From Methanobacteriota archaeon (lineage in GTDB: Archaea; Thermoplasmatota; Thermoplasmata; RBG-16-68-12), in NCBI GenBank assembly GCA_005879065.1, contig VBLU01000023.1:1-14711 (forward strand): a stretch of 14,711 nt of DNA, written 5' to 3'. Shown here in pieces: positions 1 through 6,030 of this stretch. How positions within the stretch are numbered: position 1 is the first letter of the stretch; every line of letters starts with the position of its first letter. Made by a program: the position numbers and the translations under genes. A model generated the notes under the pieces. It saw only the letters and a list, made by a program, of their open reading frames with translations, was not told the origin of the DNA and ran no database searches.

Positions 1-302
1 TAGGTTCAGCAAGGAGGGCTAAGTCGTAAACATGTGTTGCGACTCCGGATCCGTGAGGAACCGGAACAAACCTGGCTATATGCGGGGAACTCCGAGTATC
101 CTCGAGTACCGCCAATGCGGTAACAATCTCGAGGTGCGGACAATCCGCAGGGAAGGCCGATCAGAAGATCGGAACCCTCAGAGACTGCACGCCGGGCTCC
201 GACGCACGTGCGTCGGATGATGATACAGTCCACGCCCCATGGCGACATGGGGAGCACGTGAACAAGGTATCTGTAGGGGAACCTGCAGATGGATCACCTC
301 CT
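1..302 (+). rRNA. 16S rRNA gene, 3' end (partial), split by an intron
   Basis: Exon 1 (1-27) ends with the conserved helix 44 strand AAGTCGT. Exon 2 (261-302) starts AACAAGGTA and runs through the conserved GTAGGGGAACCTGC block (helix 45 region) to GGATCACCTCCT, which carries the anti-Shine-Dalgarno sequence. Joining 27 to 261 restores the universal AAGTCGTAACAAGGTA. The 5' part of the gene lies outside the window. No tRNA or 23S follows; the next gene (423-722) converges on it. The exact mature 3' end (302 or a base later) is estimated from the family consensus. Confidence 0.97.
28..260 (+). ncRNA. Group I self-splicing intron in 16S rRNA, no homing endonuclease
   Basis: The intron follows a U (T27) and ends in G (G260), the standard group I boundaries. 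P1: exon 22-27 (AGTCGT) pairs with 39-44 (GCGACT), giving the required U27-G39 wobble. P10: 35-38 (TGTT), directly 5' of the P1 strand, pairs with 3' exon 261-264 (AACA). P2 may be 45-48 with 61-64. P3: 71-76 with 191-196. P4: 81-85 with 145-149. A P5 extension is 101-106 with 129-134, enclosing 107-112 with 117-122. P6: 149-152 with 175-178, capped by 157-162 with 167-172. P7: 183-187 (GACTG) with 226-230 (CAGTC), in the classic R (CAGAGACTGCA) and S (ATGATACAGTCC) elements. P8: 199-205 with 210-216. P9: 235-240 with 247-252. At 233 nt it has no room for a real homing endonuclease gene. The subgroup was not assigned. Confidence 0.93.
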
Positions 303-422
303 AAAGAACGCCATCAAGCGTTGGAGGTCTTGGCAAGGTAGAAAGGGCCTCTGCTTCCCGATCGCGAACGTCTAATCCACTCCTTTTTTGGAGCTCGGAG
401 ATCAGCGGAGGTCTCGGGTCTT
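303..422 (+). other. 16S 3' trailer / intergenic region, no gene seen
   Basis: No tRNA or protein gene is visible. GAGGTC at 326-331 can pair with the GGCCTC near 347-352, which may be part of a 16S processing stem. A T6 run at 384-389, flanked by CTCC and GGAG, is a plausible termination signal for the rRNA transcript. Confidence 0.5.
384..389 (+). terminator. Oligo-T termination signal after 16S
   Basis: A run of six T lies between CTCC and GGAG about 80 nt after the mature 16S end. Archaeal RNA polymerase stops at oligo-T tracts, and the opposing gene ends only 34 nt further on. Confidence 0.4.
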
Positions 423-722
423 TCAAGCTTCGACCGGCTCGGAGGCCGCCGTCAGGTCAGATGCCAAGGCGTCGGGTCGCCCGAGCGGTTTGGCATGCCA
501 TGGAACGTGAATCTGCCCCATCAGCTCGCGCCATTCCGCCGGCATCGGACGGCCCTCCTCATCCCGACGGTACCAGTCGACGACTTCCTCCACTTTCGTG
601 GCAGGGCCCTTGATCGCGACGAGGATCGCGTTCCTCACGTTCGCTGCGGCTTCAGCCGCCACGCGATTCGTGAAGACCGCCGCGTAGGGAGACTTCGACA
701 TCCACCAGATCACGAGATACAT
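423..722 (-). CDS. Hypothetical protein
   Basis: A protein of about 99 residues starting at the internal ATG (722), MYLVIWWMSKSPYAAVF; an in-frame ATG at 773 would add 17 basic residues. I do not recognise the family. The first residues are hydrophobic and aromatic (YLVIWW), followed by an Ala/Val-rich, probably helical stretch and an acidic segment, VEEVVDWYRRDEEGRPMPAEW. The overlapping plus-strand frame is rich in Arg and His and looks like an antisense artefact, so the minus frame was chosen. The gene converges on the 16S rRNA gene. A 9-bp-arm inverted repeat (834-864) lies upstream and could control it. No clear Shine-Dalgarno or TATA box decides the start. The size and residue pattern suggest a small soluble protein. 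Confidence 0.55.
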   Translation of the reverse strand: MYLVIWWMSKSPYAAVFTNRVAAEAAANVRNAILVAIKGPATKVEEVVDWYRRDEEGRPMPAEWRELMGQIHVPWHAKPLGRPDALASDLTAASEPVEA

Positions 723-833
723 CGTGTTGCTCGAAAGCCGTCGCGCCGGTTTCGCTCTCAAGACCGTCTCCATCCTGCGTCCGCTAGGTCGGTGGGCGTT
801 GCCGTCTCAAGCCAAGGGTGGGTGGAAAGAGGC

Positions 834-864
834 TTTGTCAACGCGGGCGGCGCGTGTTGACAAA
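834..864. repeat. Perfect inverted repeat, TTTGTCAAC N13 GTTGACAAA
   Basis: Arms 834-842 and 856-864 are perfect 9-bp inverted copies separated by a GC-rich 13-nt spacer. It lies between the methyltransferase stop (885) and the start of the small minus-strand gene (773 or 722). It could be a dimeric regulator's operator for that gene, or an RNA hairpin at the end of the corA-methyltransferase transcript. There is no T tract after it in the minus direction, so the operator reading is slightly preferred. Confidence 0.5.
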
Positions 865-884
865 CCTCGGGCCAGGGAACGCTC

Positions 885-1724
885 TCATTTGTGAGCGGTC
901 ACAATAACGCATTCGCAGGGAATCTCGATCCCCTTTCGCGTCCGCCATCGGCGCAGATTTTCCCGCGTGCGCGAGAGGATCTTCTTCTGGACAGGCGGGT
1001 CCTCTTCTCGGATGGAATGGCCTAGAGGCGTCCCTTCGACGAACACGTCGATGTACTCGTCTTCGTCCTTGAAAGCCATCGTGTGGGTCTTCCGCACTTC
1101 CTTCGTCTCGTGGAATCCCGCGTCCTCGAACAGTTTCACCATCTCTCCGGGTCCGCCGAGCTCGTACGGAGTCGGTAGGTACCCCGTCTCGTCAGGCTCC
1201 GCGAACTCGAGCATCGGGCCGACGACGGCATGGATCGCGGAGGCCTTTTCCGCCGTGCTCCACACCGCGACGCCAATGCGTCCCCTGGGCACGAGGACTC
1301 GCAGCGTTTCCTTCGCGACCGTTTCGGGATTGGTGAAAATCTGGAAACCGAACCGACTCACGGCCAAGTCGAACGTCTCGTCGGGGAAGTCCATCTTCTC
1401 CGCGTCCATGACGCGAAATTCGGCATTTGGGATTCGGCGCACTTTCGCGGCCCCGGCGGCTAGCTCGACCATGTGGTCCGAGAGATCGATGCCCGTCACC
1501 TTGCCGTCCAACCCGACCATGCGCGCGAGGCTCATCGCGGGCTCGCCCGGACCCGTCGCGATATCGAGGCACCGTTCCCGAACCTTCGGGTCCACGCGCG
1601 CCAGCAGATCGAACCCGTACGGCTCGAGATTCCGGAGCAGTTTCGTGTACTTTTGCGCGGACTCATTCCAAGCGGTGCGGGTGTAGTCCCGATAGGAGTC
1701 GTCCGAATACTTCCAGGGCGTCAT
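885..1724 (-). CDS. Class I SAM-dependent methyltransferase (UbiE/Methyltransf_11-like)
   Basis: A 279-residue soluble protein expected to transfer a methyl group from S-adenosylmethionine; the substrate cannot be told. Motif I is LDIATGPGE (residues 53-61). The acidic residue that normally binds the SAM ribose is D80 in TGIDLS. Motif II/III region MDAEKMDFPDETFDLAVSR (106-124) is typical of UbiE/COQ5 relatives, and a post-motif LRVLVPRGRIGVAVW (141-155) completes the Rossmann core. The C-terminal part (about 190-279) is a variable cap. The ATG at 1724 is preceded by GGGGAG (1729-1734) at 4 nt spacing, a good Shine-Dalgarno match to the 16S tail in this window. It lies 57 nt after corA on the same strand, so co-transcription is likely, although a functional link to ion transport is not obvious. 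Confidence 0.88.
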   Translation of the reverse strand: MTPWKYSDDSYRDYTRTAWNESAQKYTKLLRNLEPYGFDLLARVDPKVRERCLDIATGPGEPAMSLARMVGLDGKVTGIDLSDHMVELAAGAAKVRRIPNAEFRVMDAEKMDFPDETFDLAVSRFGFQIFTNPETVAKETLRVLVPRGRIGVAVWSTAEKASAIHAVVGPMLEFAEPDETGYLPTPYELGGPGEMVKLFEDAGFHETKEVRKTHTMAFKDEDEYIDVFVEGTPLGHSIREEDPPVQKKILSRTRENLRRWRTRKGIEIPCECVIVTAHK

Positions 1725-1734
1725 CGATCTCCCC
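1725..1734 (-). promoter_or_regulatory. Ribosome binding site of the methyltransferase gene
   Basis: On the minus strand GGGGAGATCG directly precedes the ATG at 1724. GGAG pairs with the CCTCC of the 16S tail at 296-301. Presence of a leader with a ribosome site fits an internal gene of an operon. Confidence 0.55.
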
Positions 1735-1781
1735 GGAATCCGAACTCGCCCCGCGCGGTAGCTCGTCTGTGGGCCATGGTC

Positions 1782-2747
1782 TCAGAACCAGCCCTTTCGC
1801 CGCATCCACAGGGTAAGTGCGAAGGTCGGCAGCGCCATCAAGGTCACGGCGATATAGAGGCCGACCGGTTCATTGAACCCATAGAACGACACGTTCATTC
1901 CGAACAAGCTCGACACGACGGCAATGGGCAGCGTAATCGTGAAGATGACCGTGAGGACCTTGATGACCTCGCTCATCTGGTTCGACACCAGGGTCGCTTG
2001 GGTCTCCATGAGACTCGCGATGATCTCGCGGTTCGCGTCGAGGGTGTCGAGGGCGTTGATCATGTGGTCCTGCGCGTCCCGGAGATAGATTCGGGTCTCG
2101 CTCCGGAAGATGGGGATCTCCAAACGGCCCAAGAGGGAAAACATGTCCCGTTGGGGCCGCAGCGAGTTCCGCAGGCGAACGACATCGGAGCGGAGCTGGT
2201 GGAGGCGGGAGATGCCTTCGCCGCTCGGTCTCTCGATGATGTCCTCTTCGAGCTGGTCCAGCAGCGACTGAAACCGATCGAGATGCGGAAAATAGGAGTC
2301 GACGAGGGTGTCGAGGATGGTGTAGGCAAGGAAGTCCGCACCGGACTTCAACATCTTGGGATTTCTCTTGCGGAGTCGGATGCGGACGTCCTCGAGCGAC
2401 GGAAACGCCGGACCGTGGATCGTGATGACGAATTTCTTGGCCACGAAAAGGGAGAGCTGGTCGGTATCGATCTCCTCGGCCCATACGATCGCCCGAGCGA
2501 CGACGAACACCATGTCTTCGTACTCGTCCACTTTCGGCGAGAGCTTCCGGTTCTGCGCATCCTCGAGTGCGAGCGGGTGGCAACCGAACAACGTCCCGAG
2601 TTCCTCGAGCGTGCGCTCGTTCGGGTCGACCACGTCCACCCAGGTGACCGCGTACTTCTCGGCGAGATCGCGGCACCGTCCGATGGTCACATCCTTCTCC
2701 TCGAGAAAATCGGTCGGCGTGTAGGCGAGGACCTCGACGCGGACCAT
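1782..2747 (-). CDS. corA: CorA-family magnesium/divalent cation channel
   Basis: A 321-residue inner-membrane protein that, as a pentamer, passes Mg2+ (some relatives Co2+, Ni2+ or Zn2+) into the cell. The cytoplasmic N-terminal domain includes the family motif HPLALEDAQN (57-66). A long helical stalk spans roughly 140-260. The first membrane helix is about 262-282 and ends in the selectivity motif GMN (283-285, context LFGMNV). The second helix is about 296-315, and the tail is basic (MRRKGWF). The length is normal for CorA. The start is ATG 2747, with a TATA-like TTAAAG about 28 nt upstream, implying a leaderless transcript. It is first in a likely two-gene unit with the methyltransferase. 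Known CorA channels are gated by intracellular Mg2+; no metal-sensing RNA leader is possible here if the mRNA is leaderless. Confidence 0.95.
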   Translation of the reverse strand: MVRVEVLAYTPTDFLEEKDVTIGRCRDLAEKYAVTWVDVVDPNERTLEELGTLFGCHPLALEDAQNRKLSPKVDEYEDMVFVVARAIVWAEEIDTDQLSLFVAKKFVITIHGPAFPSLEDVRIRLRKRNPKMLKSGADFLAYTILDTLVDSYFPHLDRFQSLLDQLEEDIIERPSGEGISRLHQLRSDVVRLRNSLRPQRDMFSLLGRLEIPIFRSETRIYLRDAQDHMINALDTLDANREIIASLMETQATLVSNQMSEVIKVLTVIFTITLPIAVVSSLFGMNVSFYGFNEPVGLYIAVTLMALPTFALTLWMRRKGWF

Positions 2748-2770
2748 CGCGCCGCGAACCTGTCGGACTC

Positions 2771-2780
2771 CCTTTAACCC
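2771..2780 (-). promoter_or_regulatory. TATA box of corA
   Basis: Minus-strand GGGTTAAAGG is centred about 28 nt before the ATG at 2747. That is the archaeal TATA-to-start distance, so the transcript probably begins at or next to the start codon. Confidence 0.6.
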
Positions 2781-2846
2781 TTACGCGGCGTCCGCGGGGA
2801 CGGAAACTCCAAATGCCCTACGGACCTTGCGGACGACGGCGGGGCC

Positions 2847-3239
2847 ATGAAGGTCGTACCACGCAAGAAGGCGAAGGCTCTCAAGGGAGATCGGAGCCTG
2901 TCCTACCAGGTCATCACCCCGAGCAACGTCGGCTCGCGAAAATTCATCATCACGGTCGTCGACATCCGACCGGGCGGGAGCACGCGGCTCCACGAGCACC
3001 GCACAGTGGAGTCGATGTACTACATTCTCGAGGGCCGAGGAGAAGTGGTGTCCGGCCACGAGAAGAAGATCTTGGGACCCGATACGGCCGTGTACTTCCC
3101 GGCGGGTTCCACGCACGGCATTCGCAACGTCGGGAAGGCACGTCTCCGATACCTCTCATGCCACGCTCCTCCATACGAGATCGAGGAATTGTACCGGAGT
3201 TGGCGCGAGCACGAAGGCCTCGTGACGACTGGCGGCTGA
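2847..3239 (+). CDS. Cupin-domain protein (single cupin_2 fold)
   Basis: A 130-residue protein with one small beta-barrel cupin domain. Cupin motif 1 is GGSTRLHEHRTVESMYYILEG (about residues 43-63): the two His in HEH and the Glu of VES are the expected metal ligands. Motif 2 is GPDTAVYFPAGSTHGIRN (about 77-94), with the fourth ligand His in STHG. All four usual metal-binding residues are therefore present. The function within the family (isomerase, dioxygenase, sugar or ligand binding) cannot be assigned from sequence alone. The start is ATG 2847; the short upstream region shares the intergenic space with the divergent corA promoter. The same frame stays open for 60 codons past the stop (see 3315-3422). 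Cytoplasmic, no signal peptide. Confidence 0.88.
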   Translation: MKVVPRKKAKALKGDRSLSYQVITPSNVGSRKFIITVVDIRPGGSTRLHEHRTVESMYYILEGRGEVVSGHEKKILGPDTAVYFPAGSTHGIRNVGKARLRYLSCHAPPYEIEELYRSWREHEGLVTTGG

Positions 3240-3314
3240 GGCCTGCCATCGTCCGAGCCGGGTCGACTCGTCGTCTGGGCCCTCCAGGGCATCGGCGTGA
3301 TTCCGGGATCCTTC

Positions 3315-3422
3315 ATGTCGAACAATCCGCCGTGGATTTGGATTGGCGCGGGGACCGCCCTTCTTGGCGTTGGCCTCGCGGCCTTCGGACTTCGCGCCGG
3401 TCCACCGACAAAGAGTCCGTGA
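3315..3422 (+). CDS. Possible 35-residue membrane micro-protein
   Basis: A short ORF starting at ATG 3315, MSNNPPWIWIGAGTALLGVG, continuing LAAFGLRAGPP and ending with a short basic tail. It would be a single membrane helix of about 18-20 residues with a Pro/Trp-rich start. The frame is open upstream back to the cupin stop; the region before the ATG (LVVWALQGIGVIPGSF) is also hydrophobic, so a GTG start at 3297 or even CTG at 3243 would give a longer, perhaps two-helix protein. No Shine-Dalgarno or TATA decides. The frame is the same as the cupin gene's. It could equally be chance. Confidence 0.3.
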   Translation: MSNNPPWIWIGAGTALLGVGLAAFGLRAGPPTKSP

Positions 3423-3434
3423 CCACCACGTCGG

Positions 3435-4902
3435 CTAACTTACGAGCAGCGTGATCGAGTCATAACCTGCCGAGCCTTCCGGGAAGGTAGGTGCCGGGTT
3501 CGAGTCTTGCGGGGTGCCTGCGGCGTCCACCGCACGGGCCACGATCCGGAACGATCCACTGCGGGGCGGGGTCCAGTCGAGGGTCCACAGAACCCACGTG
3601 AGGTCCGACTTCGGTGAGCTCAGAGTCGCCGACTTCCATGTGGCTCCGCCATCTGTACTCACATCGACCGCGGAGATGCCTCGATCCCCCGCGAAGGCGA
3701 TTCCACCGATATGGACGACACCACCAACGACCGTGCTGTCCGCGGGCGTCGCGATGATCGCGGTTGTGTGGATCAGCCCCTGATTCGTCCATCCCTTCTG
3801 CTGCCAGTACCCGAGGTACTCTCCCTGCGTCGCCTCGATCTTCGTCAGCCACTTTGCATGGAACATCCCGTAGAGCCCGGGAACGATGATGCGTGCCGGA
3901 AAGCCGTGTGCGGTGACGAGCGGTGCTTCGTTCATCCGAACGGCGACCATCGTGTTGGGGCTCATCGCCCTCGACAGCGGAACTGCCGCGGTGTAGCCGT
4001 CCGCGCAGGTGAAGACGATCCAGTCGGCGTTCGGACTGAGGCCCGCCGCCTGGAGTAGCGCGGAGAGCCGCACACCGTTCCATCGGGCTGTGCTGATCAG
4101 ATTTCCACCCACTTCGTTGCTCACACACTCCAAGGTGGCTAACGTGTCAACATTGTCCGGGTCCGTCGGATCGGACTTCGCCAGGAGCTGCGGATAATCG
4201 TAGGTGGCGGGCGTCGTCACCAGCCCTCCGATGGAAAGCCGCCACGAGGCCGCGTCGACCGTCGGGTCGATCACGTTCTTCGTGACCACGTAGAACTCCG
4301 AAGTCGGCGTGACTTCCTTCGCAAACATCTCGGCAATCGATGCGAATACGAGTCGACCCTTCTTCATGGAGAGGCTGGCGAATCCGTAGATCGCAAGGAT
4401 GGCCAGGGCGATCGCGCCGACGCTACCTACGAGGAACTGTCGTCGGCTGAGGCTGAATCCGTCCGGATATCGCGGGGCAACTTCGACGAAGGCGTAGTCG
4501 AGCACCGCGGCGTACACCCAGGAACCAAGGACTTGGCTGAAGGACGCGAAGCCAGGTCCGACCGAGGTCTTCGATCCGAGGAACCCCGCGTCGATGAGCG
4601 GGAGGATCCCGAGGAGGATAATCCCTGCCGATGTGAGGGTGAAGAAGGCGATCACGAACCATCGTCGTTTCAGCCACCTCTGGACCCGCCAGAAGGGTCC
4701 GGATGAAGAACGATTCGATTGCCCCGGGGATTCGCCCCACGGTGAAGTCGACCGCGACCTCGGGGAGGAACAGTCCGAGGCCGAGCGTGCGCAGAATTAG
4801 GGTGATGATGAGCGCGCCGCCTCCCGCAATCGCTCCAGCGGCAAAGCGGTGCCATGGAAACCGGCGGAGGAATGCCGAGATCGCCTTCAGCGCCGCAGCC
4901 AT
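3435..4902 (-). CDS. Polytopic membrane molybdopterin oxidoreductase (sulfite oxidase fold), frameshifted
   Basis: Restoring one reading frame gives about 488 residues. The N-terminal part (ATG 4902 to about 4698) has a membrane helix at about 25-46. Two more hydrophobic segments lie at about 80-103 and 118-141. A twin-arginine motif SRRQFLVGS (about 151-159) precedes a further helix (about 157-177). The outer domain has the molybdopterin-binding sulfite-oxidase fold, with the Mo-ligating Cys in TLECVSNEVGG (C259), followed by a C-terminal Ig-like dimerisation domain (about 383-488). It should be a membrane-anchored extracytoplasmic oxidoreductase; the substrate is unknown. The frame breaks near 4690-4700: ESFFIRT is in one frame and FWRVQRWLKRRWF in the next. 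Dropping one base from the GGG at 4695-4697 joins them. A TTG at 4911 is an alternative start. The gene is divergent from the 5001 gene. Confidence 0.85.
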
Positions 4903-4963
4903 ACCAGCCAAACGCGCGGCGCGTCGTTTGAACCTATGCCAGCCTTGTGAATCGCGACCAATT

Positions 4964-4973
4964 CTTTATCTAT
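4964..4973 (+). promoter_or_regulatory. TATA box of the 5001 gene
   Basis: CTTTATCTAT is centred about 32 nt before ATG 5001. This favours ATG 5001 as start over the in-frame GTG at 4947, which would lie upstream of the promoter. Confidence 0.5.
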
Positions 4974-5000
4974 CCCGAGGCTCGTGCTCCGAGCTCGAGC

Positions 5001-5333
5001 ATGCCCGTCTCGTTCAGTTCCCAGATGCGAGTGGGCCAGCGGCTCGCCCTCACGGTGTTCTGGACGGTCATCTTCGTGCTAGGCCTCGGCCTCGGGCTCC
5101 TCGTCGGACTGTCGGGCCTGGCCGACCTCGTGCAGAGGGCGTCCGCCTCCACGACGGAGGCCCGGACCCTGGTCGTCGCCGTCTCCGTCGCGATGACCCT
5201 CAGCGGCTTGTGGGGGATCGCGGCAAGCCACCGGAACCTGAAACACTCCGTTGACTTGATTGCCGAGGTCGATCGCGCCCGGACGGAGACGATCGCCCTC
5301 GAGTCGACACGATACGCACAGCCTCCAAAGTAG
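5001..5333 (+). CDS. Small two-helix membrane protein, unknown function
   Basis: A 110-residue protein of no family I recognise. A short polar start (MPVSFSSQMRVGQR) is followed by a first hydrophobic helix at about 15-43 (LALTVFWTVIFVLGLGLGLL and on). A short loop with an acidic/Ser/Thr stretch follows (QRASASTTEA), then a second helix at about 55-73 (TLVVAVSVAMTLSGLWGIAA). The C-terminal 35 residues are polar and probably helical (HSVDLIAEVDRARTETIALE). Both ends are expected in the cytoplasm. A TATA box at 4964-4973 supports this start. The gene is divergent from the molybdoenzyme and convergent with the HxlR regulator. A possible role with the neighbouring membrane oxidoreductase is only guessed from position. 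Confidence 0.65.
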   Translation: MPVSFSSQMRVGQRLALTVFWTVIFVLGLGLGLLVGLSGLADLVQRASASTTEARTLVVAVSVAMTLSGLWGIAASHRNLKHSVDLIAEVDRARTETIALESTRYAQPPK

Positions 5334-5411
5334 GATGCCCTCCGGGTGGCGGAGGATCGGCCGGCATTCCGGATCCGACCGGAACGCCCTCGAACGCGTG
5401 GGATCGCTCCC

Positions 5412-6011
5412 CTAACGGCGGGTTTGATTCAGCGAGCCTTCCATCAGGCGCAGATACAAAAACACCGGTTCTCCGAGTTTTGCGACCTCTCGCCCCTTTT
5501 CCGTCAGGGAATACTCGACGCCGGGAGGTCGCGTGTCGATCACGGCGCGGTGAACGAACCCCAGACCTTCGAGCCGCGCGAGCTTCAACGAGAGGACCCG
5601 GGCGCTGATGTCTCCCAGGGCTTTCCGAAGTTCTTGGAAGCGGGCTATACGCGCCGAGTACAGGAACGTCAGGATCTCGACCGACCACTTACCGAAGACG
5701 GTGCGAGCGATGCGGATGTTCAGCCGTGCGTGATCGTTGTTCGTCGTCGCGGCGACCCCGCTCCGTTCGATCACCTCGCGGGAGAATTCCAACGAACGAT
5801 CCGAAAAATCCCTGAAAAGGGAGGCGAGGGCGGGACTGATCTCAACGGGGGCTTCCCCTTTCGGGCCGGTCCGAACGCTGGCCTTCCGGGAGTTACGCTC
5901 TTTTTTTCCCTTGGACGTCTGTGAATCCTTGCGCTCCATGAGCCTTTTCCGAGGTCGAAAAGAGGACCCTTCCACCGACGGCAATCGCTCCGGACGGAAG
6001 AACTCTTCCAC
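5412..6011 (-). CDS. HxlR-family winged-helix transcriptional regulator
   Basis: A 199-residue protein from GTG 6011, or 175 from ATG 5939. The HxlR winged-helix domain fills about 100-190: FGKWSVEILTFLYSARIARF (helix 1-2), ELRKALGDISARVLSLKLAR (recognition helix region), LEGLGFVHRAV and the wing RPPGVEYSLTEKG. Such proteins bind DNA as dimers and respond to small molecules or redox state. The Cys just before the domain that some members use for sensing is absent. The N-terminal 50 residues are basic and low-complexity (RKDSQTSKGKKERNSRK), and residues 58-90 look helical, so the protein is longer than the usual 110-130 residues. A perfect palindrome at 6013-6030 abuts the GTG start and is a natural autoregulatory site. 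The target genes are unknown; the convergent 5001 gene is adjacent. Confidence 0.88.
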   Translation of the reverse strand: MEEFFRPERLPSVEGSSFRPRKRLMERKDSQTSKGKKERNSRKASVRTGPKGEAPVEISPALASLFRDFSDRSLEFSREVIERSGVAATTNNDHARLNIRIARTVFGKWSVEILTFLYSARIARFQELRKALGDISARVLSLKLARLEGLGFVHRAVIDTRPPGVEYSLTEKGREVAKLGEPVFLYLRLMEGSLNQTRR

Positions 6012-6012
6012 T

Positions 6013-6030
6013 TGTTACCGGTTGGTAACA
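6013..6030. promoter_or_regulatory. Palindromic operator candidate, TGTTACC GGTT GGTAACA
   Basis: Arms of 7 bp, 6013-6019 and 6024-6030, are perfect inverted copies around a 4-nt spacer. The site sits just upstream of the GTG start of the HxlR regulator, where the transcription start is expected. HxlR dimers bind such short inverted repeats and often repress their own genes. Assignment is by position. Confidence 0.5.

Noticed and set aside
199..216. Near-perfect palindrome as a protein-binding operator
   Set aside because: It occupies the P8 position of the group I intron, between the P3/P7 strands, so RNA structure explains it.
6..257. Open frames inside the 16S insert as a homing endonuclease
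   Set aside because: The frames are short, Arg/Gly/Ser-rich without LAGLIDADG, HNH or GIY-YIG motifs, and overlap the conserved rRNA and intron core.
303..422. tRNA gene in the 16S downstream spacer
   Set aside because: No T-arm consensus, CCA-adjacent acceptor pairing or cloverleaf could be drawn.
1473..2777. Long 434-codon plus-strand frame
   Set aside because: It is antisense to the methyltransferase and CorA genes, both of which have clear family motifs; its product is rich in Arg, Asp, Glu and His as expected for a mirror frame in GC-rich DNA.
2813..3454. 213-codon plus-strand frame overlapping the cupin gene
   Set aside because: The cupin frame has both cupin motifs and all metal ligands; this frame is Arg/Gly/Pro-rich with no family signal.
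4423..4690. The second half of the 4902 frame as a distinct small membrane protein
   Set aside because: Past ESFFIRT the frame loses hydrophobic and family character; the neighbouring frame continues the molybdoenzyme.
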